64,000 nucleotides of DNA from Streptomyces carminius (GCF_002794255.1 NZ_PGGW01000008.1:1-64000); one strand, 5' to 3'. Shown: positions 15,693 through 25,296, counted from the first letter of the stretch. The notes: a model not told the origin generated them from the letters alone. Numbers and translations: made by a program.

Positions 15693-17193
15693 CGGACGCC
15701 CGCCCCGCCCTCCGGCCCCGCACCCGGCCGGCCGCCGCGACGGCGCCGGCCGCCGACAGCGCTCCCAGCGCGGCGGCCGGCACCCAGTCGCCCAGCCGCA
15801 CGTACGGGCTGGTGCCCGAGGCCAGCGGCACCTCGTACACCGCCGCCCCGCGGTGGCCGGTGCCCAGCCGCCCGCCCACCGGCCCGCCGCGCGGACCGTG
15901 CACCGCGCTCACGCCGGTCAAGGTGGCGTGCACCATCGGCCGCCAGGTCTCCGCCGCCCGCAGCGCCGCCAGGGAGGCGTGCTGCTCCGGTGCCCAGCTC
16001 TCCTGGAAGGTCGAGGTCGCCGACTGGGCGACCAGCAGTTCGGCCCCGTCGCGCGCCAGCGCCCGGCTCATGTCGGGGAAGGCGGACTCGAAGCACACCA
16101 GCAGGCCGGCGGCCGTGCCGTCCGCGTCCGCCACCACCGGGTTCTTCCCGCGCCGGCGGTCCTCCTCGGCGGCCCGGCCCACCGCGGTGGCCCAGCCCAG
16201 CAGGGAACGGGCCGGTATGTACTCGCCGAACGGGACCAGCCGCATCTTGTCGTAGCGGCCGGTGGGACCACCGGGACCCACCAGCACCGAACTCTTGAAG
16301 ATCCCCGGCCGGTCCGAACGCCGCGCGTCGACGTTGACCAGCAGCGGCGCACCGACCCGCGCGGACAGCCCGGCCAGCCGGTCCCGCAGGCCGGGGCGGT
16401 CGCCCAGGTCGTAGCCGACGCTGCTCTCGCCCCACACCACCAGGTCCGCGTCCCGGCCCGCCAGTTCGCGGGTCAGCCGGGCACCGGCCTCGAAGCGCAC
16501 CTCGGGACCCTCGACCACCCCCGGCTGCACCACCGCGACCCGGACGGTGCCGGACGGCCGGGGCAGCGGCCCCCACGCCCAGACCGCGGCCGGCACCAGC
16601 GCGCACACCACGGCCGCGGCCACCGCGGCGGTACGCGCCCGGGGGAGCGCGGCCAGCACCACCAGCACGGTGTTCACCGCCACCAGCCACACCGTCACCA
16701 GCCACACCCCGCCCAGCGAGGCCAGCCGCAGCGCGGGCGGCACCTGCCACTGGCTCGCCCCGAGCAGCGCCCACGGCCCGCCCAGGTACTCCCAGGAGCG
16801 CACCAGCTCGATCACCAGCCACGCCGACGGCAGCAGCACCACGGCCGCCAGTGCCCGCCCCGGCCCCGGCGTACCGCCCAGCAGGCGCCGGGCCAGCCAG
16901 CCCCAGGGCGCCCACAGCAGCCCCAGCAGGGCCGCCACCACGAGGAGGAAGACATGCAGACTCGGTGCCAGCCAGTGGTGCGTGGCCAGCAGGAAACCGG
17001 TGCCGCCCAGCCAGCCCTCCACGGCGGCACGGCGCCCGCTGTCCGCCGTCCGCAGCAGCAGCAGCCACGGCACCAGCGCCGCGTAGGCCCACCACCACAG
17101 CGACGGCTCGGGGAAGGCCGGGGCGGGCAGCGCGCCCGCCGCCACCGCGAGTACCCCGCGCCGCCACCGCCGTACGCCCGAAGCCGCCCGCAT
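15664..17193 (-). CDS. lnt: Apolipoprotein N-acyltransferase
   Basis: Integral membrane enzyme that N-acylates the lipid-modified cysteine of lipoproteins. The 509-residue product has an N-terminal block of about six membrane helices (residues 10-200) and a nitrilase-fold domain (about 215-470) with the full triad: Glu256 in VVWGES, Lys316 in YDKMRLVPFGEY and Cys367 in LLVCFES. The length matches the family. The window encodes several lipoprotein substrates. The ATG at 17193 is chosen because it starts just before the first basic/hydrophobic segment; the frame is open much further upstream. Confidence 0.92.
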   Translation of the reverse strand: MRAASGVRRWRRGVLAVAAGALPAPAFPEPSLWWWAYAALVPWLLLLRTADSGRRAAVEGWLGGTGFLLATHHWLAPSLHVFLLVVAALLGLLWAPWGWLARRLLGGTPGPGRALAAVVLLPSAWLVIELVRSWEYLGGPWALLGASQWQVPPALRLASLGGVWLVTVWLVAVNTVLVVLAALPRARTAAVAAAVVCALVPAAVWAWGPLPRPSGTVRVAVVQPGVVEGPEVRFEAGARLTRELAGRDADLVVWGESSVGYDLGDRPGLRDRLAGLSARVGAPLLVNVDARRSDRPGIFKSSVLVGPGGPTGRYDKMRLVPFGEYIPARSLLGWATAVGRAAEEDRRRGKNPVVADADGTAAGLLVCFESAFPDMSRALARDGAELLVAQSATSTFQESWAPEQHASLAALRAAETWRPMVHATLTGVSAVHGPRGGPVGGRLGTGHRGAAVYEVPLASGTSPYVRLGDWVPAAALGALSAAGAVAAAGRVRGRRAGRASVSGTAPVRR

Positions 17194-17422
17194 GCCGTGC
17201 CTCCTCACCCGGTCCGGAACCGGTGTGCGGGGCCGCCGCCGCACGGACAGGAGACCGTGCCACGGACGGGCCCGGGAGAGGAACCGGTCCCTCCGGGTTT
17301 CGCCGGTCCGTTTGCGGGTCACCGTTCCCAGGAAACAGCCGGTCATTGCACCCGGACCCGGGAGGACGGCCGGGAGCGGGAGGCGGGAACGGGGCGCGGC
17401 CGGGAGAAGGGCGGTGGAGGAG

Positions 17423-18268
17423 ATGACCACGGCGGAACTGCCCCTGCTGGTGGGCGTCGACGGCTCCGAGTCCAGCATGCACGCGGTGGACTGGGCCGCG
17501 GACGAGGCGGCCCGGCACTCGGTGCCGCTGTGCCTGCTCCACGCCGTCACGGAGTGGACGGACACGGAGCACGCCCCGGACGCCCTGGTGGCCGCCGCGG
17601 CGGAACGCGCCCGCCGGCACGTCCCCGGAGTCCGGCTGACCACCGAGGTCCGCGCCGAGGAGGCCGCCGACGCCCTGGCCCACGCCGGCCGCAACGCGCT
17701 CGCCCTGGTCGTCGGCTCCCGGGGACGGGGCCGGATCGCCGAGCTGCTGCTGGGCTCGGTGAGCCTGACGGTCGCGGGCCGGGCCGACTGCCCGGTCGTC
17801 GTCGTACGGGGCCGGGAAGCCGCCCGCCGCGGCGGGCGCGGCCGGGTGGTCCTGGGCGTCGGCGACTCCGTCGACGGCTCACCCGCCGCGCGCTTCGCCT
17901 TCCGCGCGGCCGCGGCCCGGCGCTGCGCGCTCCACGCGGTGCGGGCCTGGCACCGGCCGGCCCACGAGGAGCGGGAGCACCCACTGCTCCGGGGCCGCCC
18001 CTCCGGGGCCCGCCACCGGGAGGCGATGGACCACTTGGACCAGGTCCTGCGCGGCACCGCCCGCGAGTACTCCGGGGTCGACCTGCACCTGCGGGCCGTG
18101 GAGGGCCCCACCCGCGCCGTGCTGCTGGACGAGGCACGCGGCGCGGACCTGCTCGTGGTCGGTGCCCACCGCAGACAGGACCACCTCGGCCTCCAGCTGG
18201 GCGCGGTCGGCCACACGGTGCTCCACCACGCCGACTGCCCGGTCGCCCTCGTGCCGGAGCACATCTGA
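17423..18268 (+). CDS. Universal stress protein, tandem UspA domains
   Basis: A 281-residue protein with two Usp domains (residues about 6-135 and 145-280). Each starts with the strand LLVGVDGSESS or VVLGVGDSVDGS. The first ATP-binding loop GSRGRGRIAELLLGSVS is intact, while in the second it is altered to GAHRRQDHLGLQLGAVG. The ATG at 17423 follows GGAGGAG. It is divergent from lnt (229 bp) and 24 bp ahead of the phosphoglucomutase gene. Such proteins are dormancy/hypoxia-linked in actinobacteria, but this role is inferred only. Confidence 0.9.
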   Translation: MTTAELPLLVGVDGSESSMHAVDWAADEAARHSVPLCLLHAVTEWTDTEHAPDALVAAAAERARRHVPGVRLTTEVRAEEAADALAHAGRNALALVVGSRGRGRIAELLLGSVSLTVAGRADCPVVVVRGREAARRGGRGRVVLGVGDSVDGSPAARFAFRAAAARRCALHAVRAWHRPAHEEREHPLLRGRPSGARHREAMDHLDQVLRGTAREYSGVDLHLRAVEGPTRAVLLDEARGADLLVVGAHRRQDHLGLQLGAVGHTVLHHADCPVALVPEHI

Positions 18269-18292
18269 CCCGACTCACCGGACGGACCGCAC

Positions 18293-19198
18293 ATGCCGCA
18301 TACCGCCGACGCCGAACCGGCCGAGCCGCACGAGGAGGACCCCGGGAGCGCCGGAGCCCGGGACACCGCCGTACCGGCCCGGTGCCTGCGCGCACTGCGG
18401 GCCGTGGTCTTCGACACCGACGGGGTGATCACCGACTCCGCCCGGGTCCACGCCGCCGCCTGGAAGGAGGCGTTCGACGCCTGTCTGCGCCACTGGCGCG
18501 AGCGCCCGGAGAACGGCGCGGAGGGAACGGAGGGGCCGGCGGAGGACGGCCGGACGGACCGGTTCCGCCCGTTCGACATCGCCGAGGACTACCGGCGCCA
18601 TGTGGACGGCAGATCCCGCATCGACGGCGCCGCCGCCTTCCTCGCCTCCCGGGGCCTGGACCTGCCGCCGGGCACTCCTTGGGACCCGCCGGGCAACGGC
18701 ACCGTCCGGGCCGTGGCCGCCCGTAAGGAACAGCTGTTCACCGAGGCGCTCCGGCGGGACGGCGTCGACGCGTGGCCCGGCACGGTGCGGCTGCTGCACG
18801 CCCTGCGCCGCGCCGGGACACCCATGGCGGTGATATCGGCCTCCCGGCACGCGAGGGAACTGCTCTCCACGGCCGGGGTGCTGGGGCTGTTCGACGCGGT
18901 GGTGGACGGTCACGAGGCGGCCCGGCTCGGCCTGGCCGGCAAACCGGACCCCGCGGTGTTCCTGGAGGCCGCCCGGCGGCTCGGCGTACCCGCGTCCGGG
19001 ACGGCCGTCGTCGAGGACGCGCTGGCGGGTGTCGAGGCGGGACGCCGGGGCGGCTTCGCCCTGGTCGTCGGGGTGGACCGGACGGCCGGCCCCACCAGCG
19101 CGCGGGATCTGCGGGAGCACGGTGCCGACCTGGTCGTACGCGATCTGGCCGAACTGCTGACCGAGCCCGGTGACGGGACCGACGAGGAGGGGGACTGA
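18293..19198 (+). CDS. HAD hydrolase, beta-phosphoglucomutase family
   Basis: A 301-residue HAD-superfamily enzyme converting beta-glucose 1-phosphate to glucose 6-phosphate or a similar hexose phosphate. Motif I is VVFDTDGVITDS (nucleophile and acid/base Asp), motif II is the Ser in AVISAS, and motifs III/IV appear as KPDPAVFLEA and VVEDALAGVEAG. A roughly 45-residue insert lies in the cap (from about residue 60). It is 4 bp ahead of the GH65 gene, so the phosphorylase product and this mutase are coupled. The pairing resembles Mycobacterium Rv3400-Rv3401. Confidence 0.88.
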   Translation: MPHTADAEPAEPHEEDPGSAGARDTAVPARCLRALRAVVFDTDGVITDSARVHAAAWKEAFDACLRHWRERPENGAEGTEGPAEDGRTDRFRPFDIAEDYRRHVDGRSRIDGAAAFLASRGLDLPPGTPWDPPGNGTVRAVAARKEQLFTEALRRDGVDAWPGTVRLLHALRRAGTPMAVISASRHARELLSTAGVLGLFDAVVDGHEAARLGLAGKPDPAVFLEAARRLGVPASGTAVVEDALAGVEAGRRGGFALVVGVDRTAGPTSARDLREHGADLVVRDLAELLTEPGDGTDEEGD

Positions 19199-19202
19199 GC
19201 CC

Positions 19203-21647
19203 GTGGAGCGACCCGAGGAGCAGTGGGAGTGGGGCTACGAGGGCTACGAACCGGCCGAGGAACGGCTGCGCGAGGCCCTGTGCACCCTGGGCAACGGCTA
19301 CCTCGCGACCCGGGGCGCGGCCCCCGAGACGGACGCCGGCGAGACGCACTACCCGGGCACCTACGTGGCGGGCTGCTACAACCGCCTGGTGTCCGAGGTG
19401 GCGGGCCGGCAGGTCGAGAACGAGGACATGGTCAACCTGCCCAACTGGCTGCCCCTGCGCTTCCGGATCCCCGACGGTTCCGACGCGTCCCCCGGCGCGC
19501 CCTGGTGGACCCCCGACCAGGACGGGCTGCTGGAGTACCGGCAGGTCCTGGACCTCAGGCAGGGCGTGCTGAACCGGACCCTGCTCCTTCAGGACCCGCG
19601 GGGGCGGCGGCTGCGCGTCGAGCAGTCCCGGCTGGTGCACATGGGGCAGCCCCATCTGGCGGCCCTGCGCACCACCTTCACGGCGGAGAACTGGACCGGG
19701 ACGGTGGAGGTGGAGTCCGCGATCGACGGCTCGGTCACCAACGCGGGCGTCGCCCGCTACCGCGCCCTGAACGGCCGCCACCTGACCGGCCACACCACCG
19801 GTGCCGCGGAGCCCGACACCGTCTGGCTGCGCTGCCACACCACCACCTCCGATATCTGCGTGGCCCTGGCCGCCCGCACCCGCCTGGCGGGCACCGGTTC
19901 CGAAGGTCCCGAAGGCCCCGACGGGCTCGTCGAGGCCGTCACCGAACCGGCCGGCCCGCGGCCCGCCCGGCGGCTGACCCTGGCGGTACGGCCCGGGGAG
20001 CCGGTCACCGTCGACAAGACCGTCGCCCTGCACACCAGCCACGACCTGGCGATCAGCGATCCGCTGCGGGCCGCCCTGGCGGACCTCGCCGACGCGCCCG
20101 GCTTCCCCGAACTCCTCGGCTCGCACCGCGCCGCCTGGGCGGAACTGTGGCGGCACGCCGACCTGGAGGTGCCGGGCAAGGCGGGCCACATCCTGCGGGT
20201 GCACCTCTTCCACGTCCTGCAGACCCTCTCCCCGCACACCGCGGACCTGGACGTGGGGGTCCCGGCCCGCGGACTGCACGGCGAGGCGTACCGGGGCCAC
20301 ATCTTCTGGGACGAGCTGTTCGTCCTGCCCTACCTCAACGTCCACTTCCCGGAGACCTCCCGCGCCCTGCTGTCCTACCGGCACCGGCGGCTGCCCGAGG
20401 CCGTGCGGGCGGCCCGGGAGAAGGGGTACGCCGGGGCGATGTACCCCTGGCAGAGCGGCAGCGACGGCCGGGAGGAGACCCAGACCCTGCACCTGAACCC
20501 GCGCTCGGGCCGCTGGCTGCCCGACCACTCCCGGCTCCAGCACCACGTGGGCTCGGCGATCGCCTACAATGTCTGGCAGTACTGCCAGGCCAGCGGCGAC
20601 ACCGACTTCCTGCACACCAGGGGCGCCGAGACGCTGCTGCGGATCGCCCAGTTCTGGGCGAGCAGGGCGGAGTACGACCGCGGACACGAGCGCTACCGCA
20701 TCCGGGGCGTGGTCGGCCCCGACGAGTACCACGAGGCGTACCCGGGCAGCGACCGGCCCGGTCTGGACGACAACGCCTACACCAACGTCACCGCCGCCTG
20801 GGTCCTGGCCCGCGCCCTGGAGCTGCTCGGCACCGTCCCCGAGCCGCGCCGCCGGGAGCTGTGCGAGGACCTGGGCATCGGCGAGGAGGACACCGGGCGC
20901 TGGGAGGACGTCTCCCGGCGGCTGCGGGTGCCCTTCCACGACGGGGTCATCAGCCAGTTCGAGGGGTACGGCGACTTGGCCGAACTGGACTGGGAGGGCT
21001 ACCGGAGGAAGTACGGCGACATCCGGCGGCTGGACCGGATCATGGAGGCCGAGGACGACACCGTCAACCGCTACAAGGCATCCAAGCAGGCCGACGCGCT
21101 GATGCTCGGCTACCTGTTCTCACCGGCCGAGCTGGCCGGGCTGTTCCGGCGGCTCGGCCACACCCTGGACGACGAACTGTGGCACCGCACGGTCGACTAC
21201 TACCTGCGCCGCACCAGCCACGGCTCCACCCTGAGCTCCCTGGTGCACGGCTGGATCCTGGCCCGGGTACGGCGTCCGGACGCCTGGGGCTACGTGCAGG
21301 AGGCGCTCGTCAGCGACATCGCCGACATCCAGGGCGGCACCACCGCGGAGGGCATCCACCTGGGCGCCATGGCCGGGACGCTCGACCTCGTACAGCGCGG
21401 TCTGACGGGTCTGGAGACCCGTGAGGACGCCCTGTGGCTGGATCCGGTGCCGGTCCCGGAGCTGTCCGAGTTCGGTTTCACCATGCGCTACCGGCACCAC
21501 TGGGGGGTGGCGGTACGGATGCTGGCGGGCGAGCTGTGCATCGGCCTTCCCGCGTCCGCCGAGGGACCGGTCCGGGTGGTGCTGCCCGACCGGACCGTCA
21601 CCGTCGACCCCGGGGAGTCGTGCCGGCTGCGGTTGGCCGGAGACTGA
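19203..21647 (+). CDS. GH65 family glycoside phosphorylase/hydrolase
   Basis: An 814-residue GH65 enzyme, probably a disaccharide (maltose-, trehalose- or kojibiose-type) phosphorylase yielding beta-glucose 1-phosphate. It has the beta-sandwich N-domain (to about 270), the helical barrel with the general acid in VVGPDEYHEA (Glu near 508), the KQADALML motif and the phosphate-loop-like SHGSTLSSLVH. The GTG at 19203 lies 4 bp after the mutase stop. The mutase partner argues for phosphorolysis over hydrolysis. Transcription ends in an unusually strong hairpin. Confidence 0.88.
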   Translation: MERPEEQWEWGYEGYEPAEERLREALCTLGNGYLATRGAAPETDAGETHYPGTYVAGCYNRLVSEVAGRQVENEDMVNLPNWLPLRFRIPDGSDASPGAPWWTPDQDGLLEYRQVLDLRQGVLNRTLLLQDPRGRRLRVEQSRLVHMGQPHLAALRTTFTAENWTGTVEVESAIDGSVTNAGVARYRALNGRHLTGHTTGAAEPDTVWLRCHTTTSDICVALAARTRLAGTGSEGPEGPDGLVEAVTEPAGPRPARRLTLAVRPGEPVTVDKTVALHTSHDLAISDPLRAALADLADAPGFPELLGSHRAAWAELWRHADLEVPGKAGHILRVHLFHVLQTLSPHTADLDVGVPARGLHGEAYRGHIFWDELFVLPYLNVHFPETSRALLSYRHRRLPEAVRAAREKGYAGAMYPWQSGSDGREETQTLHLNPRSGRWLPDHSRLQHHVGSAIAYNVWQYCQASGDTDFLHTRGAETLLRIAQFWASRAEYDRGHERYRIRGVVGPDEYHEAYPGSDRPGLDDNAYTNVTAAWVLARALELLGTVPEPRRRELCEDLGIGEEDTGRWEDVSRRLRVPFHDGVISQFEGYGDLAELDWEGYRRKYGDIRRLDRIMEAEDDTVNRYKASKQADALMLGYLFSPAELAGLFRRLGHTLDDELWHRTVDYYLRRTSHGSTLSSLVHGWILARVRRPDAWGYVQEALVSDIADIQGGTTAEGIHLGAMAGTLDLVQRGLTGLETREDALWLDPVPVPELSEFGFTMRYRHHWGVAVRMLAGELCIGLPASAEGPVRVVLPDRTVTVDPGESCRLRLAGD

Positions 21648-21711
21648 CCGGAAACCGCCCCGGGGGTGGGAAGACGGGGAACCGTCTTCCCACCCCCGGG
21701 GCGGTTTCCGG
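21648..21711. terminator. Very strong bidirectional terminator hairpin
   Basis: Perfect 30-bp stem (21648-21677 with 21682-21711) and GGAA tetraloop, starting at the base after the GH65 stop codon and lying between convergent genes. Confidence 0.9.
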
Positions 21712-21723
21712 GTGCCGGACGGA

Positions 21724-22053
21724 TCAGCCGGGTTCCCGGCGGTCCGGGCGGTGGCTGGTCCAGTACGCCGCGCCCATGATCAGGGCGGACAGGAGCAGCA
21801 GGGCGCCGACCGCGGGGTGCAGGATCATCAGGACCGGCAGCAGGGCCATGCAGACGGCCGCGAACAACCACGGCCGGGAGGAGCCGCCCGACGGGTCCGG
21901 CGGTGGGCCGGGTGGCTGCCCGCCGAAGTCCCGGGCGGTCCACGAGTCCCCGAACTCCCGGAATCGGGCCGTGAGTTCGGCGTCCTCGCGCAGCGCTCGC
22001 TCGGTTTCGTTCAGTATGCGGAGTTCTCGGAGGGTGAGGCGGGAATCTTTCAT
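21724..22053 (-). CDS. DUF3040 small membrane protein
   Basis: A 109-residue DUF3040 protein common in streptomycetes. A charged N-terminal helix (SRLTLRELRILNETERALRE) is followed by a Pro/Gly linker and two membrane helices (about residues 62-100). The ATG at 22053 is chosen because it begins the conserved helix. The function is unknown. It is separated from the SpoIIE phosphatase by 145 bp and ends at the shared terminator. Confidence 0.8.
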   Translation of the reverse strand: MKDSRLTLRELRILNETERALREDAELTARFREFGDSWTARDFGGQPPGPPPDPSGGSSRPWLFAAVCMALLPVLMILHPAVGALLLLSALIMGAAYWTSHRPDRREPG

Positions 22054-22198
22054 CGTCTCGGTGTCCCGGTTCAACCTGGTGCACGACGGTGGGGTTCGGC
22101 TGACGGGTACCCGTTTCCCGCGGGTCATCCTCCTGTTTTCGGCCGGTCCGTGAAGAATTCCCGGGACCGCGGGGCGGAGACGGCCGCGGGCTCGGCGG

Positions 22199-23254
22199 TC
22201 AGCCGCCGCGGTACCGCAGGAGCAGCATGGCCGCGTCGTCGTGCAGCGGCCCTCCGACATGTCTCACCAGGTCACGGCGCAGCGACTCCAGCGCGGAGTC
22301 CGGGCTCGCCTCCCGCAGCAGGAAGGAGCGCCGCTGAAGCGGGTAGAAGCGGCCGTCCGGATCGCGGGCCTCGGTGACGCCGTCGGTGTACAGCAGCAGC
22401 TGGTCCCCGCGGCCGAGCGCCAGGCAGTACGGCGCGGGCGGCTTGACGTCGAGTCCCAGGCCCAGGGGCGGCGAGGTCTCGGGGGGCTCCGCGAGCCGCG
22501 CCGCGCCGTCCGCGCGGACGACCAGCGGTGAGGGGTGGCCGTGGTTGAGCACGGTGACCGTGCGGTCCTCGTGCGTCTCCAGCAGCACGGCCGTGACGAA
22601 CCGCTCCGCGGGCATGTGCCGGTTGACGGCTCTCTCCAGCCGGGCACTGACCGCCGGCAGGTCCGGCTCGTCGTACGCGGCCTCCCGGAACGCGGCCAGG
22701 ACCACCGCGGCCGTCTCCACCGCCTCCAGGCCCTTGCCCTGGACGTCCCCCACCAGCACCCGGACGCCGGTGGGCGAGTTGACGACCTCGTACAGGTCCC
22801 CGCCGATCCGGGCCTCGGCGACCGCGGAGGTGTAGGACACCGCCACCCGCAGGTGGCCGGCGGCCCGGGGGACCGGGCGCAGCAGCACCCGCTGGGCGAC
22901 CTCGGCGATGGACCGCACACTGGCCAGCTCGGACTCGTGCCGCTGCCGGACGGCCGCGGCGGCCAGCCCGGCCGCACCCACCCCGATCACCGACACCGTC
23001 GCCGTGAAGCCGCGCACCGAGTCCAGCAGACCGTCGAAGGCGGCCAGGGAGAGGCACAGCACCAGGGCCAGCAGCCCGATCAGGGCGGTGCGGCGTATGC
23101 CGCCGACGAGGCTGGCGAAGGCGGGACCGAGTGACAGCAGCGGCAGGAAACCCACCTCCGGTCCCGCCGTCAGGTCCACCACGGTGACGAGGGTCATGGC
23201 CGCGAAGGGCAGACCGGCCAGCAGTCGGTAGCTGTCGTCGTCGCGCTCGGCCAA
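22199..23254 (-). CDS. Membrane-bound PP2C (SpoIIE-type) serine phosphatase
   Basis: A 351-residue phosphatase. About four membrane helices (residues 10-105) anchor a cytoplasmic SpoIIE/PP2C domain (about 140-350). Metal-binding Asp residues are visible in GGDLYEVV, VGDVQGKGL, LLLYTDGVTEARD and LHDDAAML. Such proteins dephosphorylate anti-sigma-factor antagonists in Streptomyces stress and development circuits. No sensor domain (PAS/GAF) and no neighbouring RsbV/RsbW-like genes are present, so its target is encoded elsewhere. Confidence 0.9.
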   Translation of the reverse strand: MAERDDDSYRLLAGLPFAAMTLVTVVDLTAGPEVGFLPLLSLGPAFASLVGGIRRTALIGLLALVLCLSLAAFDGLLDSVRGFTATVSVIGVGAAGLAAAAVRQRHESELASVRSIAEVAQRVLLRPVPRAAGHLRVAVSYTSAVAEARIGGDLYEVVNSPTGVRVLVGDVQGKGLEAVETAAVVLAAFREAAYDEPDLPAVSARLERAVNRHMPAERFVTAVLLETHEDRTVTVLNHGHPSPLVVRADGAARLAEPPETSPPLGLGLDVKPPAPYCLALGRGDQLLLYTDGVTEARDPDGRFYPLQRRSFLLREASPDSALESLRRDLVRHVGGPLHDDAAMLLLRYRGG

Positions 23255-23737
23255 GGTGAACTCCGGGATCGGCTGCGGCTGCCCCCTGGCTGCCTCCCCC
23301 CAGCTTCCCAGCCGGGGAGAGCACGGGAAAGCGAACGGACCCGGTTGTGCGCACTCCCGCCGTGCGCCCCCGAGCGCGGCCCGCGGGGCGGCGGGCCGCA
23401 GTCCGGACCGCCCGGTGTCCCGGCGAGGCGCGGGTACGCCCGCGGTCCCGCCTCACCGCCGGGCCGGCCCGGCCCGGGTCCGCCGGACACGGGCCGGGCG
23501 GAGACCACCGGCCCCCGAGGCGTGGGTGCGCCGTCCGGGCGGGCGGCGGCCGCCGGTGCCGGCACCGGATCATCCGGCGGACGCGGCGGCGCGCCGGGCC
23601 CGCTGACCCGATCGGCCCAGCCGGACGCCTCCCGTGCTGCCGTCGCGGGCCCGCCGCAGCAGGCTGCGAGCAGGAACCGCCGGCCCCGGACAACCCGGTG
23701 GCGGGCAGCCACGTCGGAACAGGTACAGGAGGCAGCC
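23255..23737. other. Gene-free divergent interval, SpoIIE / CapA
   Basis: 483 bp between divergent genes. Open frames cross it, but none has a start, ribosome site or recognisable protein. I see no promoter or operator with confidence. Confidence 0.5.
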
Positions 23738-25102
23738 ATGAGGCACGGCCGGAGGGGACCAGCGGCACCGCCGCCGGGGGGACAGGGGGAGACCATGCAG
23801 GACGGGCGGACGGCGGGCCGCGCACGGGACCGGCGAATACGGGCCGCGCGAATACGGGCCGGGCACATACCGGCCGGGCACATACGGGGCGGGCGGACAC
23901 CGGCCGCGCACGGCGCACGGCACACGGCCGGCACGGGACCCGGCCGGACCGCGCGAACCCTGGCCGTGGCCCTGCTGGTACTCGGCGCGCTCACGGCGTG
24001 CACCGCCCACAGCGGCCCGGAGCCGGGGGAGAGGGACGGGGGAGAGGGGACGGGCGCGCCACGAGCGGCGGCGGAACCGGCCGCCGGCGAGCCGCGCGAG
24101 GCGTTCACCGTCGTGGCGACCGGCGACATCATCCCGTACCCGTCGATCATCCGGCAGGCACGGCTGGACGCGGGCGGCGACGGCCACGACTTCACCCGCA
24201 TCCTGGCGGGCGTGAAACCCGTCGTCGAGACCGCCGGCGTGGCGCTGTGCCACATGGAGACCCCCTACGGCGACAAGGACGGTCCCTTCACCGGCTACCC
24301 GCTGTTCCGCTCGCCGCCCGAACTCGCCCGGGCGCTCCGCGCCACCGGCTACGACAGCTGCTCCACCGCCTCCAACCACAGTCTCGACGACGGCTTCGAC
24401 GGGGTGCGCCGCACCCTCGACGCGCTGGACGCGGCGGGCGTACGGCACTCCGGCACGGCCCGCAGCGCGGCGGAGGCCGCCCGTCCGGCCCGGCTGGCGG
24501 CGGGCGGCGCCGAGATCGCCCACCTGTCCTACACCTACGGCACCAACGGCATACCGCTGCCCGGGGACCGTCCGTGGGCGGTCGGCATGCTGGAGGCGGA
24601 CAAAGTGATCGCCGACGCCCGCGCCGCCCGCCGCGCGGGGGCCGACGTCGTCCTGGTCAGCGTGCACTGGGGCACCGAGTGGCAGCAGGCCCCGGACGCG
24701 GAGCAGAAGAGGCTCGCGGAGGAGCTGACCGCCGCGCGCACCGGCGGCCGCAAGGACATCGACCTGGTGATCGGCACCCACAACCACGTACCGCAGCCGT
24801 ACGAGAAGGTGAACGGCACCTGGGTCGTCTACGGGCTGGGGGACCAGGTCGCCAGCTTCGTCCCGGCGGACAAGCGCAGCGGCAACGAGGGCTCCATGGC
24901 GCGCTTCACCTTCACCCCGGAGCCCGCCGGCGGAGGCTGGGACGTCACCCGGGCCGAGTTCCTGGTGAGCCACTCCGACATGGGGCCGCCCTTCCGGGTG
25001 GTACGCGCCACCGGGCGGAACTTCCCCGAGGTGCACCGGCGGGTGCGCGAGGCGGTGCTGAGCCGGGGCGCCGCCGAGGACGGTCTCACCGAGGGCCGCT
25101 GA
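23738..25102 (+). CDS. CapA-family (poly-gamma-glutamate synthesis-like) lipoprotein
   Basis: A CapA-type metallophosphatase-fold protein, 454 residues from the ATG at 23738 (AGGAGG 5 bases upstream). The domain (about residues 120-430) has VVATGDIIPYPS, CHMETPY, TASNHSLDDGFDG, SVHWGTEWQQ and IGTHNHVPQPYE, the metal/substrate motifs of the family. The N-terminus is odd: about 70 Arg/Gly/His-rich residues with imperfect repeats (RIRAGHIPAGHIRGG) before a signal-like helix with lipobox LTAC. ATG 23795, also with a G-rich site, is a possible shorter start. Its role is unknown; CapA in Bacillus anchors capsule. Confidence 0.85.
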   Translation: MRHGRRGPAAPPPGGQGETMQDGRTAGRARDRRIRAARIRAGHIPAGHIRGGRTPAAHGARHTAGTGPGRTARTLAVALLVLGALTACTAHSGPEPGERDGGEGTGAPRAAAEPAAGEPREAFTVVATGDIIPYPSIIRQARLDAGGDGHDFTRILAGVKPVVETAGVALCHMETPYGDKDGPFTGYPLFRSPPELARALRATGYDSCSTASNHSLDDGFDGVRRTLDALDAAGVRHSGTARSAAEAARPARLAAGGAEIAHLSYTYGTNGIPLPGDRPWAVGMLEADKVIADARAARRAGADVVLVSVHWGTEWQQAPDAEQKRLAEELTAARTGGRKDIDLVIGTHNHVPQPYEKVNGTWVVYGLGDQVASFVPADKRSGNEGSMARFTFTPEPAGGGWDVTRAEFLVSHSDMGPPFRVVRATGRNFPEVHRRVREAVLSRGAAEDGLTEGR

Positions 25103-25142
25103 GGCGGGACACGAGGCGGGACACGGTACGGGAGCCAGGGAG

Positions 25143-25176
25143 CCGGGGGGAGCCGCCGGCCGGCGGCTCCCCCCGG
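25143..25176. terminator. Perfect 34-bp palindrome: terminator after CapA gene
   Basis: Self-complementary over 34 bp (15-bp stem with GGCC loop), 40 bp after the CapA stop. It lies just left of the IS200/IS605 remnant. Confidence 0.8.
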
Positions 25177-25296
25177 TGGTTCAGCGGTTTCTTGCGAGGA
25201 ACCCCGTGCGTTTACGCATCGGGGGAATCGCATCCTGGGGTTCGCGGCGCGGAGCGCCGCGGTATCACTTCGTGAAGCTCTGCCGTGGTGTCGCAC

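Noticed and set aside
15853..18726. A 957-codon plus-strand open frame across lnt and the stress-protein gene
   Set aside because: It is antisense to lnt and then out of frame with the Usp gene; the translation is low-complexity with no fold.
18738..20939. A 733-codon minus-strand frame inside GH65
   Set aside because: Antisense to a well-supported GH65 enzyme; no recognisable protein.
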